Origin: Dysidea avara
Lineage: Eukaryota; Porifera; Demospongiae; Dictyoceratida; Dysideidae
Assembly: GCF_963678975.1 (NCBI RefSeq)
Contig: NC_089280.1
Span: 36,458,174 to 36,522,173, forward strand
Reading direction: 5' to 3'
Length of the DNA: 64,000 nucleotides
The position numbers and the translations under genes were made by a program. Shown here in pieces: positions 1 to 9,308 of this stretch; the first letter of the stretch is position 1, and the number at the start of each line of letters is the position of its first letter. Below the pieces are notes generated by a model that did no database searches, was not told the origin of the DNA, and was given only the letters and a program-made list of their open reading frames with translations.

Positions 1-711
1 CTGCAATCCACATTAGATGAACGTTTATTTGATAATCTCTTTGCTTCATTTAGCATTCGAGATCAAGCTCGTTGGACAGCTCAGGCGCATCTCTCTGGCA
101 CAAGTAGTGGCTGGCTTAAAGCTGTTCCTCAAGGCTGTCTTGGTTTGGCCATACCTGGCCCAGAATTCATTATTGGTCTTTGTTTATGGCTGGGAGTTTC
201 TTTATTTTCCTTGTGCACTTGCCTTTCAACTATCGATAGCTTTGGTGACCATCTGCTAGGCTGCTCTCATGGCCCAATGAGAATCCATTGCCATTTGTTA
301 ACATCATAAAACTCTTTCACAGGACCATCCAGGTGTTCTTAAGGAATGGCAAGCTTCGTATGATGATGATGGACTATGTCATGGTGATATTTTTCATCCT
401 GACTTCTGGCATGGTCATTCTGCTTATGTTGATATCTCCATATGCAGCACAACTCAGCCTGCCTTTATCAGTTTCCTCCTCTCATTCCTGTGCTGGGGTG
501 GCTGCTGCTGCTGGAGAGATTGCCAAGGATAGAAGCATTTGGCAGCTGTGGAATCTGATTCTATTCCCTTAGCGGTGAGTCTTTGCCATAAAGACTTTAC
601 AGGCAATTGCTGACTGTACCACCCCCTGTAGTGGCGTTCCCACTAAGGCTAAGCTAACAAGAAAGAATTTGCTCAAGCAACTTTCTGTTGCTTTATGGAT
701 GAACAATGCCT
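1..711 (+). pseudogene. Non-LTR retrotransposon (LINE) C-terminal relic
   Basis: The first reading frame is open from base 1 to a stop at 307 and reads like the segment after the reverse transcriptase of a LINE polyprotein: it has ARWTAQAHLSG, then GLCLWLGVSLFSLCTC and GDHLLGCSHGP, a Cys/His-rich pattern. After a frame change the stretch ASYDDDGLCHGDIFHPDF and then CAGVAAAAGEIAKD are readable, and near 640-690 another frame gives RKNLLKQLSVALW before a stop at about 709. At least three frame changes make this a non-functional fragment whose 5' part lies off the window. The family resemblance is from memory of LINE-type proteins in invertebrates; the exact clade is not determined. Confidence 0.65.
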
Positions 712-843
712 GAGGTATTGGACACTTCAGGGTGTCGATGACAATCCCCTTAATTATAAGGTAGTATGTGTAGCTTGATGTACAATGCGAGGTACAAACG
801 TTGTTTCTTAATCAAGTATTTAGCTATTACTTACAAGAAAAAT

Positions 844-1253
844 TAATTGTCAAATTATGCAACGAGTTGGGGCTTACCAAGTTACTTCTCTGGGTGCCTG
901 CTTACCCAATATGTGCAGAGGCGGGCGTCACCATATCGTCCAACCATAGATCATAATATACGGATATACCCACCGTGGTGGGTATATTATCTATGGTCCA
1001 ACATCGATTTATTATCCCAGTCAGTTCCACTGTATCGTATCAGAAAAATTTCTTTCCGGATACTTTAAGAGAATGGAACACTTTACCTAACAACTTTATT
1101 GAAGAGCAATCCACAGAAATTTTTACCAACCACCTCGTCATCACACAATAAATAATATGCATGTATGTGACAGTGATTATGTGTTAAATTTTTTTTTTGT
1201 TTGTAATTACCTGGGTCAATTATCAGCTATGCTGTCTCGACCCAGTGTATAAT
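844..1253 (+). pseudogene. LINE 3' end fragment (CR1/Jockey-like reverse transcriptase tail)
   Basis: Around 1035-1151 the plus strand encodes KNFFPDTLREWNTLPNNF and ends at a TAA. The FFP-x-T-x-x-EWNxLP signature is the usual last conserved block of CR1/Jockey-type LINE proteins. A T-rich 3' UTR follows. The tail continues on the far side of the LTR element as TAATCATAATCATAG at 7290-7304, so the LINE ended in a TAATCA-type microsatellite, as does the LINE at 34150-34720. The copy is 5'-truncated and holds a small palindromic insertion (945-995). Confidence 0.6.
945..995. mobile_element. 51-bp palindromic miniature insertion with 7-bp target duplication
   Basis: An imperfect palindrome that begins CATAGAT and ends ATCTATG is flanked on both sides by the same 7 bases, GTCCAAC (938-944 and 996-1002). 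Removing the insert and one flank rejoins a continuous LINE reading frame (HHIVQ then HRFIIP), which supports a true insertion. A second element with the same ends and the same flank length is at 12890-12933. It has no room for coding capacity, so any movement must depend on an enzyme supplied elsewhere. Confidence 0.7.
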
Positions 1254-1399
1254 TGAAACGTCCACGACGTTTGTATTCACCACGAGGAACAGACCAAACC
1301 TTCTTATTAAAGCACACACTCAACACACGCGCATGCATACAACAACATACTGTATTTATATAATGTATAATACTAACAATAGTGTTTGTTACTGTTACA
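1254..1399 (-). repeat. 3' LTR of the Ty3/gypsy element
   Basis: 146 bp, identical by eye to 7144-7289. On the coding (minus) strand it starts TGTAACAG and ends GTTTCA. It contains a TATA-like stretch (tatttatataatgtataat) and lies directly after the purine-rich tract. Confidence 0.97.
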
Positions 1400-1414
1400 T
1401 CATCCGCCCTGTGA
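1400..1414 (-). promoter_or_regulatory. Polypurine tract of the Ty3/gypsy element
   Basis: The minus strand reads CAGGGCGGATGA just before the LTR start TGTAACAG. A G/A-rich run at this point is where plus-strand DNA synthesis is primed in LTR elements. The gag-pol stop codon is about 37 bases upstream. Confidence 0.6.
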
Positions 1415-1436
1415 AAGAAGCTTGTCCTCAAGCGTT

Positions 1437-4400
1437 TCATGTTCTGTATCTCAGGGGAGAGAGAATGGTTCTGGTCCTGGTCCGGGTCCATTCTGGTTGA
1501 ACACCTATTGGTGTAGTTTGGCCTGTTGTATTTAAAGTGTTAACTAGCTCATGCTGCTGCACCCCATCATCATCTTCATGACCTGACCCATCATCCTGAA
1601 CTATTACAGTTGACATATCTTCATTACCTGTTATATCACTTGCATGGTTTGTCTCATCTAGTGTCTCAGTTAAGGGGTCCACCATTTGTACCATATCATG
1701 GGATGGTCCATGTGCTCTTAACATCCGATCAACCCATTTTGGGGGATGTCCAGGCCCTACAGCCTTTGCACCGTACCAATAATATCCTGCTGGAAATTGA
1801 AAAGGGCACAGTTGAATACGCTGCTGGTGCACTTGGATGTTGCCATGCTCAGGAAAGTACACTTTGCATAAAGTGACATCAGGATCTCGTTTCTCAATTA
1901 CACGGTAAGGCCCATGCCATGAGCGAGATAATTTGCGATTCTTTCCAGAGTCCTCTTTCGGAAAGTACACTAAAACCCAATCGCCAATCTTAAGGTCAAT
2001 GGTGTGAACATTCTTGTCATGTTGGCTCTTGTATCGTTGTTGAGCATTGCTAAGATTTGTAGCTGCTTCCAGTCTAGCTGAGGAAAGAGTGTGGACTAGT
2101 TCCTGTCTGTAGTCGGCAAAGTCGCTAATAGGATCTGAACTGGTTGGTGGAAGTAATGCTGCCTCAGTTGGAGTACGGCAATCAACACCAAATAGAAGGA
2201 AAGATGGCTTCTCCCCGGTGGTGTCGTGAGGGGTATTTCTATATGCCCACAACACACCTGGGAGGAATTTGTCCCACTGTGCACCATATGTGACTGCTTG
2301 TTTGCGTAGCATTGCTTTCAATGTGCGGTTGAATCTCTCAACGAGGCCATTACACTGCAGGTGGTAAGCTGTTGTATTCATTTTTTGGATACCTAGCAAA
2401 GCACAGACATCCATCATTAAGTGGGACAAGAGATTTGTGCCCCTGTCTGATAATAGGGCCTCTGGCACTCCCATGAATGGCACCACCTCTTGTACTAACA
2501 GTTTGGCCAGGGTAATTGCCTTTTGATCTGCAACAGGAAATACCATTGGCCACTTAGAAAGGAAATCTTGGAAAACAACTACATAGCGGTTACCATTGCT
2601 AGTTTTTGGCAGCTCCATGATATCCACACCCACAATTTGGAATACACGACTGACTGGGATTGGCTTAAGAGGAGGAACCACTTTTCTGCCTGTACCTTGT
2701 GTAACCGCACACTGTGGGCAGACCTTGCAATGAGCTACACAATCAGTGTACATACCCTCCCAGTACCATTGCTTGACAAGTGTTTTGTACAGTCTGACTC
2801 CTGAGAAGTGCCCAGCCATTACACCACCATGGTACTCAGCCATAATTGTATCCCGTAAGTGTTGGGGTACAACAACCCGCTTACAGTTCTGTTTTGTGTC
2901 AACGTAATACAGAATACCTTTTTCCATAGTCATGGAGGAAACTTGAACCATCACTTTGCGAGCAAGGGAGTCTGTTGTGGGTAAGGTACTATCTGCCAAG
3001 TAAGCAATTACCATGTTAATATCTCGATCTTTACGCTGCTCCACTGCAATTCCATCAAAAACACCCATGTCCTTAGAGTTAGATTCAAGCAAGCTACTAA
3101 TGGTAACTGGTGTGTCAGTTGCACTAGTAATACTATACACTTGTTGGTCATCTTCTGGCTTCACTGATGTAGCAGAGGGTAGGTGTGGCTGTCTAGACAA
3201 AGCATCAGCATGAAGGTTTTCTTTTCCAGCACGGTGAATGATCTGTATACTGCGTAATCCACTTGCATACACTTTGTGCCACCATCTCGCATGTTGTCCA
3301 TTCTTACTAGGATTCTCTAAGACTGCCTTGACTGCTGAGTGGTCTGTGAGTACTGTGACATGATGACCATAAAGATAATGGTGAAAATGACTGATTGCCC
3401 AGACCACAGCCAGGGTTTCCAAATCTGTGATTGCATAGTTCCTCTCTGAGGGAGATAAGGCACGGCTGGCATAAGCCACTGGGTGTCGAGCACCATCATT
3501 CTGAGTTTGCGACAATATTGCCCCAAGGCCCTGAGCACTAGCATCTGTCTCAATGCAGAAGTCCATGCTAAAGTCGGGGTATGCCAAAACAGGGGACACC
3601 ACCAGTTTGCTCTTTAACACATCAAAGGATGCCTGACAGGGTGAAGACCATTCAAATGGAACATTCTTCCTAGTTAATTTGTGTAGGGGGTCAGCTATCC
3701 TTGCAAAATTTGGAATAAATCTTCTGTAAAAAGAAGCCAGACCTAAAAACTGTCGAAGTGCTTTGATATCCTTAGGCACTGGAAATTCCTGTATGGCAGT
3801 TATGTGACTAGATGTTGGTTTTAACCCATCAGGTGTAATGACATGTCCCAAGTAATGAACCGAATCACATACAAAATGGCACTTACTTGGGTTGAGCTTG
3901 AGGCCAACTGCACGTAGCCGGTCTAGAACTTTACAAAGGTGTACCTTGTGGTCCTCAAGAGTTGGGGAAAATATCAGTACATCATCCAGATAGACTGCGA
4001 TAAACCTTTCCTCCTCTGTCAACAAGTCAGCAAAGACACGTTGCATCAATCTTTGGAATAACGCAGGTGCATTCATCAGCCCAAAGGGCATCACACGAAA
4101 TTCATACAGCCCGTCGTGAGTGATGAATGCTGTCTTGTCACATGAATTGGGATGAATTTGCACCTGCCAATATCCTGACTTAAGATCAAGGGTAGTGAAA
4201 CATTTAGACTGGCCAAGTTGATCTAAGATATCATCGATTCTGGGCAGAGGAAATGAATCGGCTTTGGTAACTGAGTTTAATCTGCGATAATCTACACAGA
4301 AACGCAGTGTTCCGTCCTTTTTCTTCACCAAGACAACCGGGCTTGCCCAGGGACTACTAGATGGCTGGATTACTGCTGATTTCTGCATTGAATCCAGCAG

Positions 4401-6452
4401 TTTGGCAACTTCTTGACGGGCAGCGACAGGGATACGTCGAACACGTTGGCGTTGAGGTGGGGCATCTCCTGTGTCAATTGTCATCTGCACAATATCCGTC
4501 TCACCTCGGTCATTTTCAGACAAGCTAAAAACATCATGATATTGTAAGAGCAGAAGGTGTAATTCGTCTCTCTGTGGGTTGCTCTTGTTATCTGTCAAGA
4601 GATGTTGTAATTTCTGCTGTCGCCATGTAGCCTGGTCATGGGACATAACTGTGTTTACTCTCACCAAGTTCTCCAGGTCATGATCTCCTTGAGAGGTAGG
4701 GATAACTTCACTACATTCTACTGCTGTGCCCACTCTTGTGCCACATGGCAGAGTCTGAGTAAAACCTGTAGAATTAACTACAATAATGTGTGGATTCTCT
4801 CCATTGCACAGCTGAAGCATGGACTCTTCTACCTGAAAACTGTCAAGTTCTTCTGGCTCTACTACCCAGGTACTACTACTGTCGTCAACACCAGTCACTT
4901 CCACTGGGACTACAACACTGAGGTGTGGTAACACACGAATTGACTTCACTGCTGCGACTTTGACTATGGGGACATGTGCTACCTTATCATCATAACCAAT
5001 ATCTTTACACTGGTCAACCTTCTTCTTAGTTGCTGCACCACCTCTCCATGTCTCCACTGCCGAGTGGTAGCTGACGATGCCTAACAAGCGACATACACCT
5101 TCCGAGAGGAGCAGCTGGTCAACTGCATCTAACTTGATGTATACAGATGTTGTCATTTCTTTGTCCCCAAAGGCAATGTTTAGCTCCATACGACCATCCA
5201 ATCTAAATGGCCGTTGGTCATAGTTACGAGGTGTCTTGTCAGCAGGCTTAAGATGCTTCTTCTTAAGGTGTGCCACACTTGCAACTTTGCAGAAAAGTTG
5301 ACCACCAATGATCGTGATGTCCGCTGCTGTATCAATAATGCCATAGACAGGTACTCCTTGTATCAATACACGCACACATTGCGGCAAACTACCCCGGTCG
5401 CTAACTCTAATGGTATTAACACTGTCATCTGAACTTTCTGAGTCGGAGTACAATAGCTGCAATATTGAATCCTCTTCAGGCTGCAGTGCTTCATCATCCT
5501 CAACGTCTATACATGTTGTTCCACCTTCAACCTTCTTAGCCCCTGGTTGAGATGTAAATGTCTTTTTGCTATCTTGTGAATTGCGCCCACTACTTTCTGA
5601 TTTAGCAGCCTTACAGTATTTGGCTATGTGGTCTGTGCTATTACATATGTAACATCTTCTAGGGAAAGGTGTAGTAGGGAATGACTGTGTCCCTTGTCTG
5701 TTTCCTATAGATTGTGCAGGCTTGTCTCTTGGGTAGTTGTCAGGGTATTGGGGGCCTCTCGGGACATACTGTTTGCGTTTGGCCAGTTCCAGTTGGCGCC
5801 TTTCCTCATTCTTTGCTGCCAGGCAAAGTTCTGGATATGTCTGTGCTCCAGACACTGCAGGTGCTGACATTACACTATACTTCAGGCCCTCCTGCAATTG
5901 ACCATGCATGAGAGTATTGCGAGTCTCTTCACAAACCTTGTCATACCCATATGCCCTACGAAAAGTTTGCTCAAGGCGGCAAATGAAATCCCCAACCATC
6001 TCGTTTCTACCTTGTGCGAGGTGACGAAAATCTTGGACTGCCAAAGCCTTCCTGCCTGGGTCCAATTTACTCTTCAGTGCTGATGTCACTCTGTCATAAG
6101 ATGACTTATCACCTGCTCCCAATAGAGCCCATTCCTGTCTGGCTTTACCCCTCAAATGGCCAGCAAGCTGTAGTAGCTTTTCTGATTCACTCCAGTTGTT
6201 CCATGCTGCCATCCACTCAAACGTTGGCAACCATTCCTCAAACAAAGTATCCACTCCTTCTCCAGTAAACGGTTCTACAGGGGGTGCTTTTCCTCTCCTT
6301 ACAGTCGGCACCATACCCGTCTGACCTTGATCGATCAGTGGTGGTGGTGGCGGCTCCTCCGTGCCATCGTTCATCGTAGGTCGCTCTATCGTCGTGCTCT
6401 CTCTACCGGAGGGCGCGGTCGCCAGCCGCCGTAGCTGCCCCTGCAATTTCAT
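1437..6452 (-). CDS. Gag-Pol polyprotein of a Ty3/gypsy retrotransposon
   Basis: An uninterrupted 1671-residue ORF. Gag occupies about residues 50-300 and includes a CX2CX4HX4C zinc knuckle at 267-280. The aspartic protease motif is DTA at 374-376. Reverse transcriptase covers about 670-850 with YLDD at 821-824. RNase H follows with acidic residues D970, E1012, D1037 and D1083. Integrase has an HHCC zinc module (H1208, H1215, C1242, C1245) and a D,D-35-E triad (D1277, D1336, E1372), then a WHGPY motif near 1512, the GPY/F module typical of Ty3/gypsy integrases. Gag and Pol share one frame with no recoding site between them. The residues before E1372 read AYHLQCNG where the family usually has a Pro-Gln-Thr form, a possible catalytic-loop weakness. 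The ATG at 6452 overlaps the leader ORF in another frame; a second Met at residue 27 could also be the start. Confidence 0.95.
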   Translation of the reverse strand: MKLQGQLRRLATAPSGRESTTIERPTMNDGTEEPPPPPLIDQGQTGMVPTVRRGKAPPVEPFTGEGVDTLFEEWLPTFEWMAAWNNWSESEKLLQLAGHLRGKARQEWALLGAGDKSSYDRVTSALKSKLDPGRKALAVQDFRHLAQGRNEMVGDFICRLEQTFRRAYGYDKVCEETRNTLMHGQLQEGLKYSVMSAPAVSGAQTYPELCLAAKNEERRQLELAKRKQYVPRGPQYPDNYPRDKPAQSIGNRQGTQSFPTTPFPRRCYICNSTDHIAKYCKAAKSESSGRNSQDSKKTFTSQPGAKKVEGGTTCIDVEDDEALQPEEDSILQLLYSDSESSDDSVNTIRVSDRGSLPQCVRVLIQGVPVYGIIDTAADITIIGGQLFCKVASVAHLKKKHLKPADKTPRNYDQRPFRLDGRMELNIAFGDKEMTTSVYIKLDAVDQLLLSEGVCRLLGIVSYHSAVETWRGGAATKKKVDQCKDIGYDDKVAHVPIVKVAAVKSIRVLPHLSVVVPVEVTGVDDSSSTWVVEPEELDSFQVEESMLQLCNGENPHIIVVNSTGFTQTLPCGTRVGTAVECSEVIPTSQGDHDLENLVRVNTVMSHDQATWRQQKLQHLLTDNKSNPQRDELHLLLLQYHDVFSLSENDRGETDIVQMTIDTGDAPPQRQRVRRIPVAARQEVAKLLDSMQKSAVIQPSSSPWASPVVLVKKKDGTLRFCVDYRRLNSVTKADSFPLPRIDDILDQLGQSKCFTTLDLKSGYWQVQIHPNSCDKTAFITHDGLYEFRVMPFGLMNAPALFQRLMQRVFADLLTEEERFIAVYLDDVLIFSPTLEDHKVHLCKVLDRLRAVGLKLNPSKCHFVCDSVHYLGHVITPDGLKPTSSHITAIQEFPVPKDIKALRQFLGLASFYRRFIPNFARIADPLHKLTRKNVPFEWSSPCQASFDVLKSKLVVSPVLAYPDFSMDFCIETDASAQGLGAILSQTQNDGARHPVAYASRALSPSERNYAITDLETLAVVWAISHFHHYLYGHHVTVLTDHSAVKAVLENPSKNGQHARWWHKVYASGLRSIQIIHRAGKENLHADALSRQPHLPSATSVKPEDDQQVYSITSATDTPVTISSLLESNSKDMGVFDGIAVEQRKDRDINMVIAYLADSTLPTTDSLARKVMVQVSSMTMEKGILYYVDTKQNCKRVVVPQHLRDTIMAEYHGGVMAGHFSGVRLYKTLVKQWYWEGMYTDCVAHCKVCPQCAVTQGTGRKVVPPLKPIPVSRVFQIVGVDIMELPKTSNGNRYVVVFQDFLSKWPMVFPVADQKAITLAKLLVQEVVPFMGVPEALLSDRGTNLLSHLMMDVCALLGIQKMNTTAYHLQCNGLVERFNRTLKAMLRKQAVTYGAQWDKFLPGVLWAYRNTPHDTTGEKPSFLLFGVDCRTPTEAALLPPTSSDPISDFADYRQELVHTLSSARLEAATNLSNAQQRYKSQHDKNVHTIDLKIGDWVLVYFPKEDSGKNRKLSRSWHGPYRVIEKRDPDVTLCKVYFPEHGNIQVHQQRIQLCPFQFPAGYYWYGAKAVGPGHPPKWVDRMLRAHGPSHDMVQMVDPLTETLDETNHASDITGNEDMSTVIVQDDGSGHEDDDGVQQHELVNTLNTTGQTTPIGVQPEWTRTRTRTILSPLRYRT

Positions 6453-6639
6453 TATCCTTTAAATCGACTTCATCCTCGTGTGCAAGGGACAAGTCGCAGT
6501 TTTCTTTCCATAAGCGTTTTACCTTCCGCTTGTGTCTAGCTAAAGCCTCCTTCAAGGACTCGATCTCCAGCATGGATGCATTTAGTTGAGACTCGAGTTC
6601 CTCAATCTTATGCTTTGCGATCTCTAACTCAGCAGACAA
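6403..6639 (-). CDS. Coiled-coil leader ORF of the gypsy element
   Basis: About 78 codons open after a TAA and overlapping the gag-pol start by 50 bases in a different frame. The product is strongly heptad-like (IAKHKIEELESQLN, then a basic patch HKRKVKRLW), so it probably forms a coiled coil. There is no ATG at its start. It shares a frame with the ORF at 6718-7014; the two are separated by 78 bases with in-frame stops, while another frame is open across that gap. This suggests one original leader protein now split by two compensating frame changes, or two separate short proteins. Confidence 0.5.
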   Translation of the reverse strand: MSAELEIAKHKIEELESQLNASMLEIESLKEALARHKRKVKRLWKENCDLSLAHEDEVDLKDNEIAGAATAAGDRALR

Positions 6640-6717
6640 ATTGAGTTACTCGTTCGTTTCCCCCGGGGGATGCATGCAGCGGTGCACCGCTCGTGGTAAC
6701 CGACTGATCGTGACTAG

Positions 6718-7014
6718 TCACGTGAGCATGTGGTGTGCATTAATTGTCATAATTCCATTTTCATTAACCAAAAACATGGCAGCTCCATCACTCTTACCCT
6801 GGACAATCACTTGTACATTCGTAGCCTCCTGTTGTAGATCAGCTAATTTTCCATCGATCATCTGTCTGACCTCTGACGTAGAAGCTGACGTCGGCAATTC
6901 TAAAGATTGTGCTATACGTTGGATCCATGCAGCTCTGAGTCCTCTTGAGTTCAGGTGATACTTGTCTCCTAGGGGTAAATCTTCCTCTCCCGACAACTCT
7001 GGAATGTCGTCCAT
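6718..7014 (-). CDS. Upstream leader ORF of the gypsy element
   Basis: 98 codons from an ATG. It begins with an acidic stretch (MDDIPELSGEEDLPLGD), then a helical block with LNSRGLRAAWIQRIAQSLEL and RQMIDGKL. ORFs with this LNxRGLRAAxxxRIAxxLELP look precede gag in some cnidarian and sponge gypsy elements; this is from memory. Its function is unknown. It ends at a TGA and is followed in the same frame by the coiled-coil ORF. Confidence 0.6.
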   Translation of the reverse strand: MDDIPELSGEEDLPLGDKYHLNSRGLRAAWIQRIAQSLELPTSASTSEVRQMIDGKLADLQQEATNVQVIVQGKSDGAAMFLVNENGIMTINAHHMLT

Positions 7015-7124
7015 TGATATGATGGACTGTAGCGGCGGGTCCCAACGATGATGTCTGCTCCGAGTGCACGGCGGATAAAAATTACTGATCCTGAGTGCCT
7101 ATGAAGTAGTTTATTGCTGGCTGA

Positions 7125-7142
7125 ATCTCGGTAGGACTTCCA
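7125..7142 (-). promoter_or_regulatory. Primer-binding site, tRNA-Gln-like
   Basis: One base inside the 5' LTR the minus strand reads TGGAAGTCCTACCGAGAT. The plus strand therefore reads as a tRNA 3' end, atctcggtaggacttcca, with CCA. The ATCTCGG T-arm and T discriminator resemble metazoan tRNA-Gln. The position and CCA complement are seen; the tRNA identity is inference. Confidence 0.65.
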
Positions 7143-7143
7143 C

Positions 7144-7289
7144 TGAAACGTCCACGACGTTTGTATTCACCACGAGGAACAGACCAAACCTTCTTATTAA
7201 AGCACACACTCAACACACGCGCATGCATACAACAACATACTGTATTTATATAATGTATAATACTAACAATAGTGTTTGTTACTGTTACA
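7144..7289 (-). repeat. 5' LTR of the Ty3/gypsy element
   Basis: 146 bp, identical by eye to 1254-1399. It is the upstream LTR because the ORFs lie on the minus strand. The adjacent base 7290 starts the TAAT target duplication. Confidence 0.97.
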
Positions 7290-7293
7290 TAAT

Positions 7294-7470
7294 CATAATC
7301 ATAGTCTAGTGCAGTCGCCTCTTCGATTAGAGATTTAAGGGGCGGCCGCGCCAGACTTAGACTCGTATGCTAGAGTGAAACTTACCATGGTCTAATTTGT
7401 GAATAATGCCCCCCCCCCCCCCCACACACACACAGAAACCTGCGCTGAAGAACTACCGGATACGTCGCCA
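7294..7470. other. Spacer with LINE tail and poly-C run
   Basis: It holds the rest of the interrupted LINE tail (7290-7304), a short GC-rich patch (ggggcggccgcg, near 7341), a run of about 15 C followed by CA repeats (7409-7435), and no gene that I can see. Confidence 0.5.
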
Positions 7471-9308
7471 TGTGCGAATTTATTTTTTTTTTTTTGGGCA
7501 GACTTTCAACTTAGAAAATTTTCACGCATTATTTTTTCGGATAATGTTGCACATGTAGCTAAACACCGGATACTAACTTCATCAAGACTCAAGAGCAGTG
7601 TTTATTCTAGGGCTGTTAGGGGGGGAACTTTCTCCCTCTAAAATGTCAGACTCACCCCCTAAAATTGTGAGTGACTACTACACTATACTTAGGTTCAGCT
7701 TGTTTGTAAAATGGCACACCAAAAATGCTCTCAGATTCAATCTTAGAGTGGTTAGCAATAATATGTAAAATTTTCCCAGATTAAAAATTGCAAATGCAAC
7801 CTTAAAATGCTCTCAGATTCAACATCAGATCAATCAATCTGCTATGTCATAGGGTACATATATGACTAACATAATTTCATGCATATAGTGATCGCTATTC
7901 AAATATTCAATATCCGAGAACTCAAGTATACCCAGTTTTTTTAAACTCAAAAATTGTCCTTAAATTCAATCTCAGTATGTGTAATTTGTAAAATTTTCTG
8001 CTTTAAAAAAAATGGCATGCACAGCTGCCACAAATACCCCTCAGATTTATTCTCAGAAAGACTGATCATACAATCTGGCTTCACCCAATCACAAAAATCA
8101 AAATCAACACTCATGACACAGCTTTACCAATGTTTGGTAACTATTTCAATTTTTTTACATAGTTGTGAACTTGGACAATCAGACTTTCACCTGGTTACCC
8201 CCCAAATTCCTGATTCCCCCCCAAAGGAGAAATCCTGGAATAAACACTGCTCAAGAGACTTAGTTTGCAGGGCCTCAATGTCGTGTTCTCCGCCAGGTTG
8301 ACAGTAGAAAAGAAGAGCAAAATGACTTTAGAAGGAAAGGTGGTTTTTCACAGGCCGCCCCAACTGATTGTCAATGGCGTCTCGCATTTAATCTGAGAAT
8401 ACCTTGCAGCATAGAGCCACCCGCAGTATCTGATTCACAGCTATTGGTGAAACTGATTGGCATGTGAGTATGAAGCAGCTTGTGTTTGCTAAATAAATGG
8501 ACTGAGGATTAATCTACTGTCTGTCTTATTGAATTTAAATAGTGATGGTTCTCTCAGCTGAGCCATCATAGTCAACAGGGATTATGAATTCGATCTAGAT
8601 AACTGAACAAAGAATATATTATAATATGGTCCTGTAAAACCTTCTGTGACCGGGATCAAGATGTTTGATCTCATCCAAATATTTATGGGACCTCGATCGC
8701 TTGACTTGCTAGTATAAAACATATTGTTTTGTGCTCTTTTGAGGACTTCTTGCTTGATTGCTTAATTCAGTACAAGCTAACCTCTTGATCGCTTGATTAA
8801 ATTTTAATGCTGGTTGCGGATGGTTCTACAAGAGTTATGGTGTAGTGACTATACCATACTGAACAAGCAGCTGTGCTTTCGATTGCATGTTGTCTTGTTA
8901 CTTGTCAGAAAGAAATATGAAGGCATGAATTATGTGTTATTGTAAAAACTAACTTCAAGTTCTTACAGACTGATATCTATTTCAGTCATATAGCACTGTC
9001 ACAATAGGAAGTAACATTTTTCAGCATTTGCCACTCAGCCCTACAGAGATGGTGGCTGATTTTATGTTTATTGTGTTATAGGTGTTACTTTATTATTACT
9101 ACATGTATGTAATGATGTGGCCATCACTTTGTGTGATGATCTGTGATCACATGTGTATTGAGTGTGGTGTTCTTAATTTGTAGGTGGATTCACTTCATGA
9201 TCGCAAACAAATGGTTTTCACAAAACCAACATCTAAACAATAGTGAGTCCATGATCACGTGTAGCTGAGACGACTGCGATGAATTTGAGACAGGAACAAA
9301 GATCATGG
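7471..9308 (+). repeat. Left inverted arm of element A
   Basis: It matches the reverse complement of 11969-13181, for example accgggatcaagatgtttga near 8650 against the mirror sequence near 12580. It contains a later hAT MITE insertion (7596-8249) that the right arm lacks. Confidence 0.8.
7596..8249. mobile_element. hAT-type MITE with 8-bp target duplication
   Basis: 654 bp bounded by inverted ends CAGTGTTTATTCTAG and (reverse complement of the right end) CAGTGTTTATTCCAG, with exact 8-bp duplications CTCAAGAG at 7588-7595 and 8250-8257. End sequence and 8-bp duplication are the hallmarks of hAT elements. The interior is AT-rich with C/G runs and no transposase, so it is non-autonomous. The same site in the right arm is empty but scarred (13057-13076). 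Confidence 0.88.

Larger units (their letters stand above)
1250..7293 (-). mobile_element. Ty3/gypsy LTR retrotransposon, nearly complete
   Basis: Two 146-bp direct LTRs (1254-1399 and 7144-7289) bracket a 5.7-kb interior, with 4-bp target duplications TAAT at 1250-1253 and 7290-7293. The order on the minus strand is LTR, tRNA primer site, leader ORFs, one gag-pol ORF, purine-rich tract, LTR. Protease, reverse transcriptase, RNase H and integrase appear in Ty3/gypsy order. LTR ends are TG...CA. The LTRs read as identical base for base, which points to a recent insertion. It landed in the 3' tail of a LINE fragment. Confidence 0.96.

Noticed and set aside
5214..5432. Plus-strand ORFs inside the gypsy body
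   Set aside because: Shadows of the intact gag-pol frame on the minus strand.
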